From Candidula unifasciata (lineage: Eukaryota > Mollusca > Gastropoda > Stylommatophora > Geomitridae): DNA of 64,000 nt. Positions 9,989 to 20,562 of this stretch are shown piece after piece. A program made the translations under genes and the position numbers. The stretch lies in contig CAJHNH020007935.1 in assembly GCA_905116865.2 (NCBI GenBank), forward strand, positions 574,588-638,587, in the 5' to 3' direction. Within the stretch, counting starts at the first letter, position 1. Each line of letters begins with the position of its first letter. The notes beneath the pieces were generated by a model. That model was not told where the DNA came from and ran no database searches. It was given only the letters and a program-made list of their open reading frames with translations.

Positions 9989-11111
9989 CAGAGGTACCTC
10001 GGTTCACTAACGCTTCCAGTTACGAACAAATCGGCCCACGAAAACAATTTCCTAATAAATTTTGTCTCGACCCACAAACAGCGCCTTGATGCGCGAATGC
10101 TCAAACACAGACTTGGCGCTGTTTTCGGCTAATTACAGTTGTGCTCAGGTTTGCCAGCTGTGAACACTGTTGTTTCATGCATTGTTCTTGATACAAGTGT
10201 TGTTGTTGATGTTGCAGCTTTATTTTTTTTTTATGAACCCTTATATTTGTCGGCTCTGTGGCTAAGTCGATGCGAACGCTTCGTAATGCCGGGGTGCCGG
10301 GTTCGATCCCAGCTGTAGGCTATGCGCCCTACGTTGGTTTCGACGGTGGTATCAGGGGGCTGACCGTTCAGAGGCAATCTCAAACTACTGGACGTACATT
10401 TGCCTAGAGAAACCACACAACAGCCAGGGGCTGCTGGGGCTGGTTCTACAACGTCCTGTAAAGGATACGCAACTCCCAAGAAAGTGAAAAAGTGTTAGTG
10501 ATAGTGGTGTTAAGAAGCCTGTGCGTGCTACAGAAGAAGCAAGGAAGGAAATAACTAAATATGAGAATCGTGTCCAGGCTACGTTCCTACAATCTGTACT
10601 ATCTTAAAAAATCAAGTTCACCTAAAGATGACACATGTGGCGAAATAAGTGAAAATGTTGAAGACGTGAAAGTCTCAAGTGTTAAAAGAAATAGACAAAT
10701 TATTGTTAGCCATCAATCGACCTATTTCCCAAGATACAAACAAGATAAAACATCCCAGAAATATCTACACAGTTGCCTGACATTATTATGGAATGGGACT
10801 TTGAAGGAGAAGTCTTTCTCCTCCTCCTCTACGACTACCTGTGCCAGCAACTATCAACTGCAAAAGTAAAGAAAGTTTTACTGTATATTTCATATCATAT
10901 ATTTTGCCACATATAAATCCACACACAATGAAGGGGTTTTTGTTGGGGGTGGGGGAGGATGGGGTGGGGGAAAGATATGCTTCTGGGGCAGGCGAACGGA
11001 TTAACTGGATTTTATTTCAATGGGAAAAATTGATTCGGCTGGCGAAGATTTCGGTTCACGAACGGAGTTTAAAAAAAAAAAAAATTATGTTAGTGAACCT
11101 AGGTACTACTG
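9989..11111. mobile_element. pogo/Tigger-like DNA transposon, non-autonomous, with nested SINE-A
   Basis: Left end CAGAGGTACCTCGGTTCACT; the right end in reverse is CAGTAGTACCTAGGTTCACT. The terminal inverted repeat is about 24 bp with few mismatches. The right end is followed by TA, the pogo/Tc1 target; the left flank reads CA, probably a mutated TA. Length is 1123 bp including a SINE-A at 10250-10474. Frames at 10480-10870 are open in pieces (Lys/Ser-rich) and could be remains of a transposase C terminus, but no catalytic motif can be identified. Confidence 0.75.
10250..10474 (+). repeat. SINE-A copy, full length
   Basis: Head TCTGTGGCTAAGTCGATGCG with A box TGGCTAAGTCG, B box GGTTCGATCCC, and a tail ending CCTGTAAAGGATACGCAACT. 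Nested in the pogo/Tigger-like element. Confidence 0.9.
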
Positions 11112-11504
11112 TACAAGCTAATAAATGTTTCCTGCACAAAAGTCTCTCTTACCAGTATAACTTTAAATAAACGACACACTTACCTATCATCCTGCGGTTG
11201 CGGTAGGGCTGCGTACTTGACAATTGTTTATTTTTGACATAAATGTATTTGGCAGTGATAGGCGTTCTTGTGAGAGGGGTACAGTCCTGTATGGATTAGG
11301 GTTAAATAAGCCAGTTAGGGGTGCAGTTTTGAGACACTTGTTTATTTCGAAACAAATACAATGATTTTGAAGCAACTACAAAAACAAACACAGACGGATA
11401 TAAAAAGCATGCTGTTTGTGCAATAAAAGCAGAAATGCAGTTTTATAAGGTAATATGTAGGTTTGGACGGAAAGTATGCAATAAACGTTAAAAAGTGCAA
11501 TTTA

Positions 11505-11885
11505 ATCAATTTTCTTTTTTATCTTATCGTCTTTCGTCTTTTTCTGGCTTTTCTTGTTTCTTTGTTCTCGTTCTTATTTTTTATTTTTCTTCTTTTTGTG
11601 GTTTTTCTTCTTTTTTTTTTTTTTTTTTTTTGGTCTCGTTCTTATTTTTATTTTTTTTTTTTTTTTTTTTTTTTTTGTAAATTAATTAGTCTCTTGTTTT
11701 TTTTTTTTTTTTTTTTTTTTTGCTTTCCTATTGTTATTTTTTTAATTCTTGTTCTTTTTGTTCTTGTTGTTGTTGCTGTTGTTGATGATGTTACTGATGA
11801 TGTTTTTGTTGTTGTTGTTGTTGTTCTTCTTCTTCTTCTTCTTCTTCTTCTTCTTCTTCTTCTTCTTCTTCTTCATCATCATCAT
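11505..11885 (+). repeat. Polypyrimidine tract: T-rich, then (TTC)n
   Basis: Long T runs broken by C and G, then (TTG)n and (TTC)n at 11805-11875. Open frames here encode only Phe/Leu/Val runs and are not genes. The flanking interval 11112-11504 shows nothing recognised. Confidence 0.9.
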
Positions 11886-12245
11886 TATCATCATTTATTT
11901 CTTCAACATCTTGTTCTTTTTTCTTCTCTTCATCCTCCTCCTATTCAAATTCCAAATGTTCCTGACCTGAATCCATCTTTAGAATAATTTTACAGACTAT
12001 AACATCTGGTAGTGGCTCAGTGATCCTAGTTTAAATACTCGGAAGTGGTATAATTATTTCCCCACTAACAAAACTCTGGGATCTCGTCAAATTTGAACAC
12101 CAGAGAAACCCACCTTTTAAATCGAGGCCTAGAATATCTGAAAGCCAAGCGTTCCAAGTGTAGTATCTTTCATGGAACAACCTTTTCACTTTTCAGTCAC
12201 TCTTGACTCAAGTGCATTCATTACAACATCTGATATATAGCATAG

Positions 12246-12640
12246 AAGGGCTGCGTGGTTTCTAGGTATGGTGTCCGCCTCGAGTGCTAGAGGTCTCGGG
12301 TGCAATCCCCGGTGAAGGCTGGTATTTTTTGTTTCTTTTGTTCACGTGGACTTGTAGTAATTACCCCTGGTCTCTGGGTAGTGAGATCGGACGCCCGTGT
12401 GTATTTTTGCGCACGTAAAACAAATCCCTTGGCAGTTGGAAATCGAAAAGAGTAACCTAACGGCACTGCCCGGGCATAATTTGGAGTCAAAAATCTACCC
12501 AAACTATTTCAGGACCCTCGCCGGTGCTACGGAGCCCGTGCACTGTGCTGAGCTACTTCGGACATAGACTTAGAAGTTAGAAGTAGAACAGAGCACTTAT
12601 GGGTTACTACCTGTGTGCCATCATGTTGATCCGTTGTTAC
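12246..12640 (+). repeat. SINE-D copy, full length
   Basis: tRNA-like head (GGTATGGTGTCCGCCTCGAG; B box GGTGCAATCCC), CCCTGGTCTCTGGGTAGTG, TTGCGCACGTAAAAC, AAAAATCTACCCAAAC, CCTCGCCGGTGCTACGGAG and a tail TACTACCTGTGTGCCATC. Confidence 0.85.
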
Positions 12641-12689
12641 AAACTTCATGTACAGCATATATCGGGACAATGAACACAAGTTAGGTTAA

Positions 12690-12960
12690 AATCGAGAGGA
12701 TCGACTTACTACCCTGGGCGTATCCCCATATAGCTAGGTCTTTTTCCACAGAAAAGCAGCCCCCTGCCGAGAGCATGGACAAAACAAGAACTCCGTAGCT
12801 TCAGCGACAATCCTTGGGGATATCTATAACCAATGGCATTGGTTAAGTAAACGATAGTCGATGAAAAAACGAACCCACGGTCTTCGGGGCGCGAGGCAAA
12901 TGTTTTGCTTTGTTGGACTCCTGGACAGCTGACCTTTTTTCCATGCCCTCTAATGCAATT
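12690..12960 (-). repeat. SINE-C copy
   Basis: Reverse copy: AATCGAGAGGATCGACTTAC, ACAAGAACTCCGTAGCTTC, and a head at the right whose reverse is CAAAACATTTGCCTCGCGCC with B box GTGGGTTCG. Confidence 0.65.
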
Positions 12961-13049
12961 TGGCATACAGTAAAAACACAGGACTCTGTCACGTCTTCAG
13001 GCTGTCCAATCGGGCTTATATATATATATATATTATAAACAAACTGACA

Positions 13050-13135
13050 CTTAGTGAGTCATGTGATCAGTATAATGCCGGTCGCCTTTACTTTTCAGGA
13101 CTTTAACTGGTACCAATTTTAGGTTGGGTCTATCC
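13050..13135 (-). repeat. SINE-B fragment
   Basis: TAATGCCGGTCGCCTTTACT, GGTACCAATTTTAGG and TTGGGTC match the SINE-B body in reverse. A (TA)n run at 13019-13034 precedes it. Confidence 0.55.
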
Positions 13136-13138
13136 AAT

Positions 13139-13360
13139 CGTCTGTGGCTTAGGCGTTGCGAACGTGCTTCATAATGCCGGGGTGGCGGGTTCAATCCCAG
13201 CTGCGGACGTTGCGTTGGTTTCGACAGTTGTATCGAGATGTCGACCGTCTAGAAAGCAATGGCAAACTACTTGACGTAAATGTTGTCTAGCAAAAACCAT
13301 AACAACCCCTAAAATAATGCTGGGGTTGGTTCTGCAACGTCCCTTAAAGGTTACGCAACA
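13139..13360 (+). repeat. SINE-A copy, full length
   Basis: Head TCTGTGGCTTAGGCGTTGCG, B box GGTTCAATCCC, core GTTGGTTTCGACAGTTGTAT, tail TTCTGCAACGTCCCTTAAAG. Confidence 0.85.
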
Positions 13361-13374
13361 CATTGTTTGTATCT

Positions 13375-13795
13375 AGATAGAAACTAAGGTCATTCTGAGG
13401 TTTGGGCGAAGGATCAACATCATGGCTCACGGGTGGTAACCAATAAGTGCTCCGTTCTTCTGTCTGAGTGTGAATCCAAAGAAGCTCAGCACAGTGCACA
13501 GGATCTGAAGCAACGGCGAGGATCCTGGAATATTTTGTGTTGATTTTTAACTCACAATTTTGCCGGGGCAGGACCTTTAGGCTACTCTTTTCGATTTTCA
13601 AACGCCAATGGAATTTTTACGCGCGCAACAATGTACACGGGCGTCCGATTTCACTACACAGAGACCAGGGGAAATTATTAGAAGTCCAAGTCCACGTGAA
13701 AAAATCCCACCTCTTACCGGGGATTGAACCCAGACCTCTAGCACTCGGGGCAGACACCATGGCTCGAGACCACACAGCCCCTGGGTCATTTTAAA
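13375..13795 (-). repeat. SINE-D copy, full length
   Basis: Reverse copy: CATCATGGCTCACGGGTGGT at the 3' end, GCAACGGCGAGGATCCTGGA, CACGTGAAAAAATCCCACC, and a head (B box in reverse from GGGGATTGAACCC; A-box region CAGACACCATGG). Confidence 0.85.
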
Positions 13796-14026
13796 AGAAG
13801 GAGAGGTATCTGACTCGATACGGATGAGAACCGCTGACCGCGCCTAAGGCAAGCATTTATCAAGCATCTTCCTCCCTCCCTCCCCCAATCCTTCGGACAA
13901 CGCTTATGCATTCAGGATGTTAAACTGTGACGCTGGAGATGTGTATATTCAGAAGAATAGGTCGCATTTCATGGAACCAGGACAGCCAAATACAGGGGTT
14001 TTGGAGAACCATAGGAATTAGAAATG

Positions 14027-14290
14027 GAGCTACCGTGGTGTAGCAGCTAGACGCTTGCCTGCAGATCTGAAGGTCGCGGTGTCAGGACCTGAGCGAGCCC
14101 TTCTTTTTTTTTTTCGCCTTTCAGAAATGACCTTGGCTCCCAGGGTGACCCAGCCTTAGATAGGTACCAAGTAGTGTCACTGGGATGTAAAGATGGCCGA
14201 TCTGATGTTGGCCACATTACCTACCTAGTGATAATTGGTCTATAAAATATATGTCTACCCCTATGTGCACAGTACGTCTAAGTAGCCTAT
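14027..14290 (+). repeat. SINE-B copy
   Basis: Head CCGTGGTGTAGCAGCTAGAC and GATCTGAAGGTCGCGGTGTC, core AAATGACCTTGGCTCCCAGG, tail GGTCTATAAAATATATGTCT. It lies directly downstream of the last exon of the minus-strand gene. Confidence 0.8.
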
Positions 14291-14439
14291 CCAACCGAAA
14301 GAACTCTATAGCTTATAAAAACATTTCCCAGGTGAGAAGTACCAATAATCAGCTTAGTCAAACTATAATCAAGACCGAGAAATAAACACTGAGGCGAGAA
14401 AGCTTTCATCAGCACACGGCAAAAATGGACAATGATAGT

Positions 14440-14608
14440 TTACGAATAACTCTCTCCAAACAGTGGATTATATCGTCTGCCAGAGCAGTCTTCTGACCCA
14501 GGAAGTGCAAATGTGTGTTGATTTCCGCCCTGAATAGTGCTGCCGTAGAAGCCATGCTCTCCGGCCTTCATGCAGATCATCTTGGAGTTGTTTGGAGTAC
14601 CTACACAT
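14440..14608 (-). CDS. Terminal coding exon of a secreted-type gene with DYCR repeats
   Basis: Last visible exon of the minus-strand gene. The acceptor is a pyrimidine-rich TTGCCTGTTCCAG, and the exon starts at 14608 with the third base of an Arg codon. Joined to the previous exon it reads ...DDYCR|CVGTPNNSKMICMK, then AGEHGFYGSTIQGG and ends GESYS and TAA at 14442-14440. It encodes 55 residues with three Cys (CVG, MICM, SEDC). The opening repeats the Cys spacing of the previous unit but lacks its own DGDG loop, as a closing half unit would. No AATAAA is visible within about 150 bp downstream. I do not know a named family for it; the function (extracellular, perhaps Ca-dependent binding) is inferred from the repeat only. 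Confidence 0.75.
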
Positions 14609-14976
14609 CTGGAACAGGCAAGGCAGCACATATATTAATGTTGTAGTCTAGTTTCAGGAATATGGGGTAGTTTCATTAACAAGTATGGAATCTTTAATGA
14701 AAATAAATATAATATCAAAATTAATTCTTGAATAAATGTTAATCTTGTAATTGAATAGATGTAGACTTTCGTAGTTTAATATATTTAGATATTGATACTT
14801 CATTTTTCCCCCCTCAGCTAGTTTAGATTTTTGTACTTAAAAAAAAACTTAAATTCGTTTGTGAAAGGAAACATATCCTGATCATAAGCCATTAGATGTC
14901 TTTTGAAACAACATGATTTTAAGCCCCAGTCTTGTTTCCCAGAGCAACATGATATTTAAAAAAAAAAAACTGCTCA

Positions 14977-15295
14977 AGATAGATAGCCATAAAGAAACAC
15001 ATACCTGAGAGTAAAATAGTTAAGTAACGGCTGTTCAAAATAGGTGGCCCTAAAGAAACATTTATCTGAGAGTAAAATAGTTAAGTAACGGCTGTTCAAA
15101 ATAGGTGGCCCTAAAGAAACATTTATCTGAGAGTAAAATAGTTAAGTAACGGCTGTTTGAAATAGGTGGCCCTAAAGAAACACATACCTAAAAGTAAAAT
15201 AGTTAAGTAACAGCTGTTTGAAATAGGTGGCCCTAATTAAACACATACCTAAAAGTAAAATAGTTTAGTAACGGCTGTTTGAAATAGGTCCAGAC
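14977..15295. repeat. 61-bp tandem repeat, about 5 copies, in the intron
   Basis: Units contain AGAGTAAAATAGTTAAGTAA, CGGCTGTTCAAAATAGGTGG and CCCTAAAGAAACA with an exact 61-bp period between successive AAAGAAAC words. The array ends only about 15 bp from the donor of the exon at 15310. The 3' units share CTGTTTGAAATAGG in place of CTGTTCAAAATAGG. Confidence 0.9.
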
Positions 15296-15309
15296 CAAAA
15301 GTAACTTAC

Positions 15310-15468
15310 CTGCAGTAGTCATCTCTCCCATCGCCGTCCATGTCCCTCATGAACCAGGTGTTTGAGTACCCGACCTCAAAGCCAAGCTTGGAGACGTAGT
15401 GGTGGCCTTGACCTGTCGACCCTGAGAGGTTACAAGACATAAATCGTCTTTTGCCTCGGCCGATTACT
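15310..15468 (-). CDS. Internal exon: one 53-residue DMDGDG/DYCR unit
   Basis: A 159-bp exon, an exact multiple of three, with phase-2 junctions on both sides. The acceptor is TTTCTTCTCCAG before 15468 and the donor is CTGCAG|GTAAGTT at 15310/15309. Translation opens with (R)VIGRGKRRFMSCNLSGSTG, continues HHYVSKLGFEVGYSNTW and closes FMRDMDGDGRDDYCR. D-x-D-G-D-G is the Asp-rich Ca-binding loop seen in FG-GAP/VCBS-like, dockerin-like and EF-hand-like proteins. The symmetric phase makes this a duplicable module. The protein would be extracellular if the CRD exon at 50762 is its start. I recognise the loop type but not a named protein. Confidence 0.85.
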
Positions 15469-15744
15469 CTGGAGAAGAAAGATGTAATCTAGTTAATTTT
15501 TTTTTTTTTTTTTCAGAAACGATGAGTTGTAAACCCTTTGGTTTGATATTATTGACATCGCATCTTTTTGGCCTTGATTCCATAAGAGATACTGTAAATC
15601 TGGAACATATGTGGCTTTTCTACCCACAGGAGTGAAGTCGCACCACAAGAATGTTGTCACCTGGTCACCGCGCAGCTAGTTTGATTAACTTAGCTAGCGC
15701 GCCGGGCAATTAATTTGTTAACTTTAGGTAGTTACTTAAAGTAC

Positions 15745-15975
15745 TGGTCTCCGTGGCGAAGTGGTCAAGCCATTCTGATTGTCGTGGGTTTGTTTCGCGG
15801 CTTCGCCCTTTAGTTCACCAGTGCAATTTTTACGGAAATCCCTGCGGATCGTCGAAGGAGCTACTAAGTTCGTGCTCTGTGCGACGCTCGAGGCACGCGG
15901 TTAACCGTTCTACAGAGAAAGACCAAGATAAAGGGGTAAAACCCGGTGCAATGAAGTCGATGCTCTCAACATTAA
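15745..15975 (+). repeat. SINE-C copy, full length
   Basis: Head GGTCTCCGTGGCGAAGTGGT then CAAGCCATTCTGATT, resembling a Leu/Ser tRNA. B-box-like GTGGGTTTGTTTC, then GCGACGCTCGAGGCACGCGG and AAAACCCGGTGCAATGAAGT. Confidence 0.75.
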
Positions 15976-16004
15976 CCTTTTTTGTTAACGTTTTTAACTG
16001 GAGT

Positions 16005-16234
16005 TCGGCTCTGTGGCTAAGTCGATGCGAACGCTTCGTAATGCCGGGATGCCGGGTTCGATTCCAGCTGCGGGCTATGCGCCTTGCGTTGGTTTCGACA
16101 GTGGTATCAAGAAAGCCGACCGTCCAGAAAGAAATGGCAAACTACTCGACGTAAATTTGCCTAGAAAAACCACACAACAGCCAGGGGCTGTTGAGATTGG
16201 TTTTGCAACCTCCTGTAAAAGATACGCAACTAAC
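16005..16234 (+). repeat. SINE-A copy, full length, canonical pol III boxes
   Basis: A box TGGCTAAGTCG at 16014-16024 and B box GGTTCGATTCC at 16055-16065 fit the pol III consensus. Core GTGGTATCAAGAAAGCCGAC; tail AAGATACGCAACTAAC. The tRNA-like head does not fold as a full tRNA, so it is a SINE rather than a tRNA gene. Confidence 0.92.
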
Positions 16235-16604
16235 CATTTTAACTGGAGAGTTTTTTGGAAATGCCTGCCTGGTCTCAGGACTCAGCCAAGGTGAAACTGC
16301 AGCTGCTGCTCTGTGCTGTAGAGGATGCTAAACACACTGTGGTGTGGCCAGCGCAGCTACGGGGGCCGAATCTCTGCCGGAATAAGTGGACACCCTAGGG
16401 ATGCCCTCTACTATTAGCAGCAGTATCAACAAGCAGAACACTTACTTGCACTAGCAGTTTAAACATACATCTAGTTGTCATTTTGTCTTATTTTCAGTAT
16501 GTGAAAAAAAAAAAAACCGATTCAAGGGAAACAATCAGCAAGCTTACAGTAAACAGAATAACAGGAACTTTTTTTTCGAGACATCAATTTGCACACGTTT
16601 CATA

Positions 16605-16764
16605 TGCGTTTCCTTGCGTTGGTTTCGACAGTGGTATCAAGAAAGCCGACCGTCCAGGAGAAATGGCAAACTACTTGACGTAAATTTGCCCTAAAAAAAC
16701 CACACAACAGCCAGGGGCTGTTGGGGTTGGTTCTGCAACGTCCTGTGAAGGATAAGCAACTAAC
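16605..16764 (+). repeat. SINE-A copy, 5' truncated
   Basis: Starts within the core (CCTTGCGTTGGTTTCGACAG) and runs to AGGATAAGCAACTAAC. It is very similar to the copy 400 bp upstream. Confidence 0.85.
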
Positions 16765-16919
16765 CTCATATGCGTTTGCACTCTCGGGTGGCTAACTCCA
16801 ACATCAGCTCCCCCGTGAGTTAGATGAACACAGTTTCTCATTATATGTGGGATAGGCTGTCAAAATAATCACCACGCATCGCTGCACGTGTAAACTGATT
16901 TCCAGTCTCCACGCGTGTG

Positions 16920-16995
16920 TAAATTAGTGTGTGTGTAAATATATGTATGTATGTGTGTAGAGAGAGAGAGAAGGGGGGAGAAAGAGAGAGGATAG
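16920..16995. repeat. Short GT/GTAT and GA microsatellites
   Basis: GTGTGTGTAAATATATGTAT followed by (GA)n. The surrounding interval 16765-17726 otherwise shows only a 26-bp double repeat (CTAGGTCCCACGACTGCATG) at 17450-17490. Confidence 0.8.
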
Positions 16996-17726
16996 ATATA
17001 CACACATTTTTAGTCAAGCAAAGATTTAAAAAAAAATACCGCTTCAAGAGAACAGCGGCACCTGAGCAACTGCAAACTATAAACATGGGAAATCTAAGGT
17101 CATATGCAAAAATTCATGTTGATTCGTACAGGAGTTTTCGAGATATTTGTTTAAGTGTTACGGCACGAATTTTGGAAGGCACTATGCTTCTACTCCTACC
17201 AGTGCTGTTCTGTTTCAGTTGTTAATTCCCTTGATCTTTTCCCTTCCTTTGGGTTGTATCAGGTGTCGAGTCGGCATTTGGTGCTGTAATAATATCCTAC
17301 CCCAGATAACGTCACAGAACAGTCGAACATTTTAGAGGGTGATAAGACTGGGTTTCCTGACTTTATGATGCTGTCAACGACCACAAAACATCTAGAACTG
17401 GTCCTAACTCCCATCCCATCTACGTTGCACCGAGAGTGCAGCCTAGGTCCCACGACTGCATGCAGTCTAGGTCCCACGACTGCATGCAGCCCATCTACCA
17501 CACCCTGAAATATTAGACTGTCTCCAGACCTGTGGATTTCCCCTGTTTGGGGTAGGATATTAATAAAGCACCCTGCATTTCACTTGGCATCTTTAATGAA
17601 GGGTAGTTTGCCATTGTTTTCCTTTTTGAAAGTGACCATCCTAACCTGCTGACCGAAGCTATTGACCTTAAGTGTGAACTATACTTCAACTGACAAATAT
17701 TTGATTCTGGAGATTTGTTATGTTAT

Positions 17727-17915
17727 AAAAATCGACGTCATTGCACATTCGGCATTCCCATGCGTGCTCAGTCCTTCGATGCAGCAGTCACTCCAAGGTA
17801 CTTCAACTGATTGTTTCCATGAGGAGTTGATTATAGTATCTCCTGTCTTTACCTCGAAGGCGGCATAGATGTGCTTCACCAATCCTAACTCCTCGGTCCT
17901 GCAGTCTTGTTAACG
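17727..17915 (-). pseudogene. LINE-J relic: 3' end, second subfamily
   Basis: Reverse sequence parallels 33985-34160: TTGCACATTCGGCATTCCCA with TGCACATTGGTCATACCCAT, and TAGTATCTCCTGTCTTTACC with TAGTGTCTCCTGTCTTGGCT. The reverse frame has RLQDRGVRIGEAHLCRLRGK. It is short, decayed and lies in the intron between the exons at 15468 and 19106. Confidence 0.65.
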
Positions 17916-18479
17916 TAAGAGATAGTGGAGAGATAATGTAATAATGAAATGAGAAAGGGAATATTAAAGTAAGAACAGAGGTAGAATAGGTAACTATAAC
18001 AAATACATAAGACAAAAGGAAATTATTTTATGTCAGGTGAAATAAATTTTAACCACCACGCTTTCAAAATGGGGCTTTCTCTTAATAAATTTTATTAGTC
18101 AGACCACAAACTCTCCGAGTGGATTCCGGGGCCCATTGTATTGGGGGTGGAGGGTATGGGGTGGGGAGGGGAAATAGACTCACTGCCCGGAAGAAGCATA
18201 TCGTAAATTGTGACTAACTAGAGCTCTGCTGAAATCGGCAGGTTTGGACCAAAAGGCGCAGATAACGCAGTCCGGCTGTAAACCACAACACGATGCGTTA
18301 ATCGACTTTTCTAAGGTGAACGCAGAAGAAGAAAGTGACCAAGAATAATGCATTATACAGTTGCCTGACATATGTCGCTGTATCTCGTTTGGTGAATTAA
18401 AATAGACCTTACGTCAATATAAAATGAAGCCTAAGACATGAATCATTATAACTGAAATGGTATGATAGAATCACTAATT

Positions 18480-18745
18480 TAGAGCTTTGGGAGAGAACTA
18501 AACAAGTTCCAGTGAACTAAGAGATGGAGAAAAGACGCTGGCGTTGGATAGGACACATAGAAATAAAGAAAGACCCAAAAAAAAAGGGAAGCTAGATAGA
18601 GAGCGAAGTTTAAAAGATGGCAATGACATGGGAACAGTTGCGTTCGATAGCAAAGGATAGAACGACTTGGCATGAGTTGGTTTAGGGCATATGCTCCACT
18701 GGGGAAGGGGAGGGGGGAGGTGTAAGAAACGCAAAAGAAGAAGGA
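18480..18745 (+). pseudogene. LINE relic of RTE type: C-terminal end and (GAA)-like tail
   Basis: Forward reading has EMEKRRWRWIGHIEIKK, then in a shifted frame an 'AKDRTTWHELV' block and a 'GICSTGEGEGV' ending. This is the usual C-terminal signature of RTE-clade reverse transcriptases. It then runs into AAAAGAAGAAGGAGAA. Frameshifted and 5' truncated. Confidence 0.7.
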
Positions 18746-18930
18746 GAATACATAATTCGCAACATCTCTGGTTTTGTTTTACATCTTACCAAAGGATGTC
18801 TAACATGAACCGCCGGATCACCATAACCAATAACCAATGGGTTAACTTTTTCAGTCCCAGCAAGCGCATCATGTATGATAAACTTGTTTTCATGAATCCC
18901 AAACATTCCGCAGCATGTTCTGTTACCCTT

Positions 18931-18931
<1 letters not shown>

Positions 18932-18963
<32 letters not shown>
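18932..18963 (+). repeat. Poly-T run, 32 bp
   Basis: Uninterrupted T run after CCCTTGG, about 140 bp below the donor of the exon at 19106 in the minus-strand intron. Confidence 0.95.
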
Positions 18964-18964
<1 letters not shown>

Positions 18965-19105
18965 TGATAGAATGATAAAGAAATCTTGTATTCTTAACTG
19001 CCTCTTTGGAATTTAGCTACTTGTGATTTTTCATATAGGTTATTTCTCTCTTTAAGCGCAAGCACCGTGAAAAGTTCTGGAACTGAAAGACCTAATAGTA
19101 CTTAC

Positions 19106-19349
19106 CTGCAGTAATCGTTAGCAGCCCCTGTTCCCTGAACGTCCGCCCAACCTTGGAACAAGGTCGGGTCGCCGAGGTCAGTTATATCATAGCGCCGTTC
19201 TGGAATGGAACCCGCAGAAGGCGACAAGACCTCCACATCGTAGTTAGCATCATTGCCGAGCTCAACATCCAGGGAGGCAAAACGGGCAACCTCATTTGGC
19301 AGAGTCTTAATGTTTATGGATGTTTTCACAAATGTCACGTTACTGGACC
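19106..19349 (-). CDS. Internal exon: beta-rich region ending in a degenerate DYCR unit
   Basis: A 244-bp exon. The acceptor is TACTGTATCTTCAG before 19349 and the donor is CTGCAG|GTAAGTA at 19106/19105. It needs a phase-1 donor upstream (the first two bases, GG, finish a codon) and ends phase 2. Translation begins SSNVTFVKTSINIKTLPNEV, has YDVEVLSPSAGSIPERRY in the middle and closes WADVQGTGAANDYCR, a degenerate form of the DMDGDGRDDYCR ending in the next exon. Its donor joins the 15468 acceptor as ANDYC(R)VIG. NVT at the start is a potential N-glycosylation site. The phase fits the donor of the CRD exon at 50762 (Gly codon G|GG). Other exons may lie between. Confidence 0.8.
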
Positions 19350-19494
19350 CTGAAGATACAGTAAGTATAGTTTAAACATTAGGTACGAGTTAAATTTCAG
19401 TAATAACCAGGTGTTATCTCAATTCATTCAGTTCTAATAAGTTGTCGTTCTTCTTTAGCATTCCAAGCCCTTGAGGTTCATTGCTTCAGACATC

Positions 19495-19700
19495 ACCCAC
19501 CTCTTTTGATCTCTGCGGTTGCCCTTCGATTTCTAGTCAGTGACAGCAGGTGTTTGAATGTCTGCCTGTATATGATCTCTTCGTCGTCTTCTTGGTCGAC
19601 CACGTGGTCTGTGTCATTAAGCTCTACTAGGTATGCAGTTTTTGTTTTTCTGTTATATATAATTCTCTCTAAATTCCCCAAACATTGCATTAGCTTTATG
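19495..19700 (-). pseudogene. LINE-T relic: thumb end fragment
   Basis: The reverse frame contains RGRPRRRRRDHIQ near 19560-19600, the 'RGRPRxxWxDxI' block of non-LTR reverse transcriptases. The rest is too decayed to place. It sits just upstream of the exon at 19349. Confidence 0.5.
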
Positions 19701-20040
19701 GTGCCAGTAATTAACGGTTATTTAAACATGCTATGAACTACTTTGTAGCTTCTTGCTCTGCATTCTTTGCTGTCTGCATCGTTGATGAATTCAAAGATTC
19801 ATCTTAAGACTTTATTCTCATTAGCTTACAGAATGTTTTGGTCTCTTTTAATTGTATAGAAGTAATCAAAACATTGTTTTTCCAGTAGTGTATTTCAAAT
19901 ATTGCAGACACATACAATATATTCCACAATTTATTGCTTGGCATATTGCGCCCCATATCTTTGGCGGCTTTAGTATGGCGTTACATGAATCCATATTGAA
20001 ACTTCAAAACTGGATTTATGTCACTGAACTATAAAGGGTC

Positions 20041-20064
20041 TCTCTCTCTCTCTCTCTCTCTCTC
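20041..20064 (+). repeat. (CT)12 microsatellite
   Basis: Perfect CT dinucleotide run. Confidence 0.95.
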
Positions 20065-20264
20065 GATACATTGTTCGTGAATTCGCCGAAAGTTGACGAT
20101 AGTCACGTGACTTACCGCGGTAATTTCAAACTCATAACGTACATTTTTTGTTTACATCAAAAAGGGTTGGGGGAGGGTGGGGGTCGGGGGGGGTGGTCAT
20201 ATGGATCTATTTATCGTTAAAGTTTCAGTCAGTATTAGCATTCGTCTGTTCGGTGTCTGGTAAA

Positions 20265-20562
20265 TAACAAAGAAAGCGTTGTCCTATTCAATGACATGTC
20301 CTGAATCAACAAAAGGAATCCTATTGAAGAGTTAGGTTCTTTGGTCTTGGCAGGTTTTGACACCATTGTGGAACCATTTACTTAATTTACATTTACAGTA
20401 GCATAGAACCATTTGAGTATATGTTGCGTCACTCTGTTTTTAAGCTGTCTCTCCTTTTGACCCATGTAAGTGAACTGGCACTTACATGTACATTGATAAA
20501 TACAGCTGGCTTTGGTGTACGGAGACACTTGTTCTTTAACAGGAAAGATTTGGATAGAACTA
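20265..20562 (-). pseudogene. Second Penelope-like element relic
   Basis: Near-collinear with 2200-2450: AAGCTGTCTCTCCTTTTGAC, TGAACTGGCACTTACATGTA and TTGGTGTACGGAGACACTTG correspond to the GIY-YIG coding block there. Stop codons interrupt the frame. Its left-hand part reads GGTTCTTTGGTCTTGGCAGG, parallel to 2258. It is cut at the right by a pogo/Tigger-like insertion at 20563. Confidence 0.75.

Noticed and set aside
16005..16070. Possible tRNA gene with perfect A and B boxes
   Set aside because: No proper acceptor or anticodon stems, and the same head recurs in a dozen SINE-A copies with a shared body and tail.
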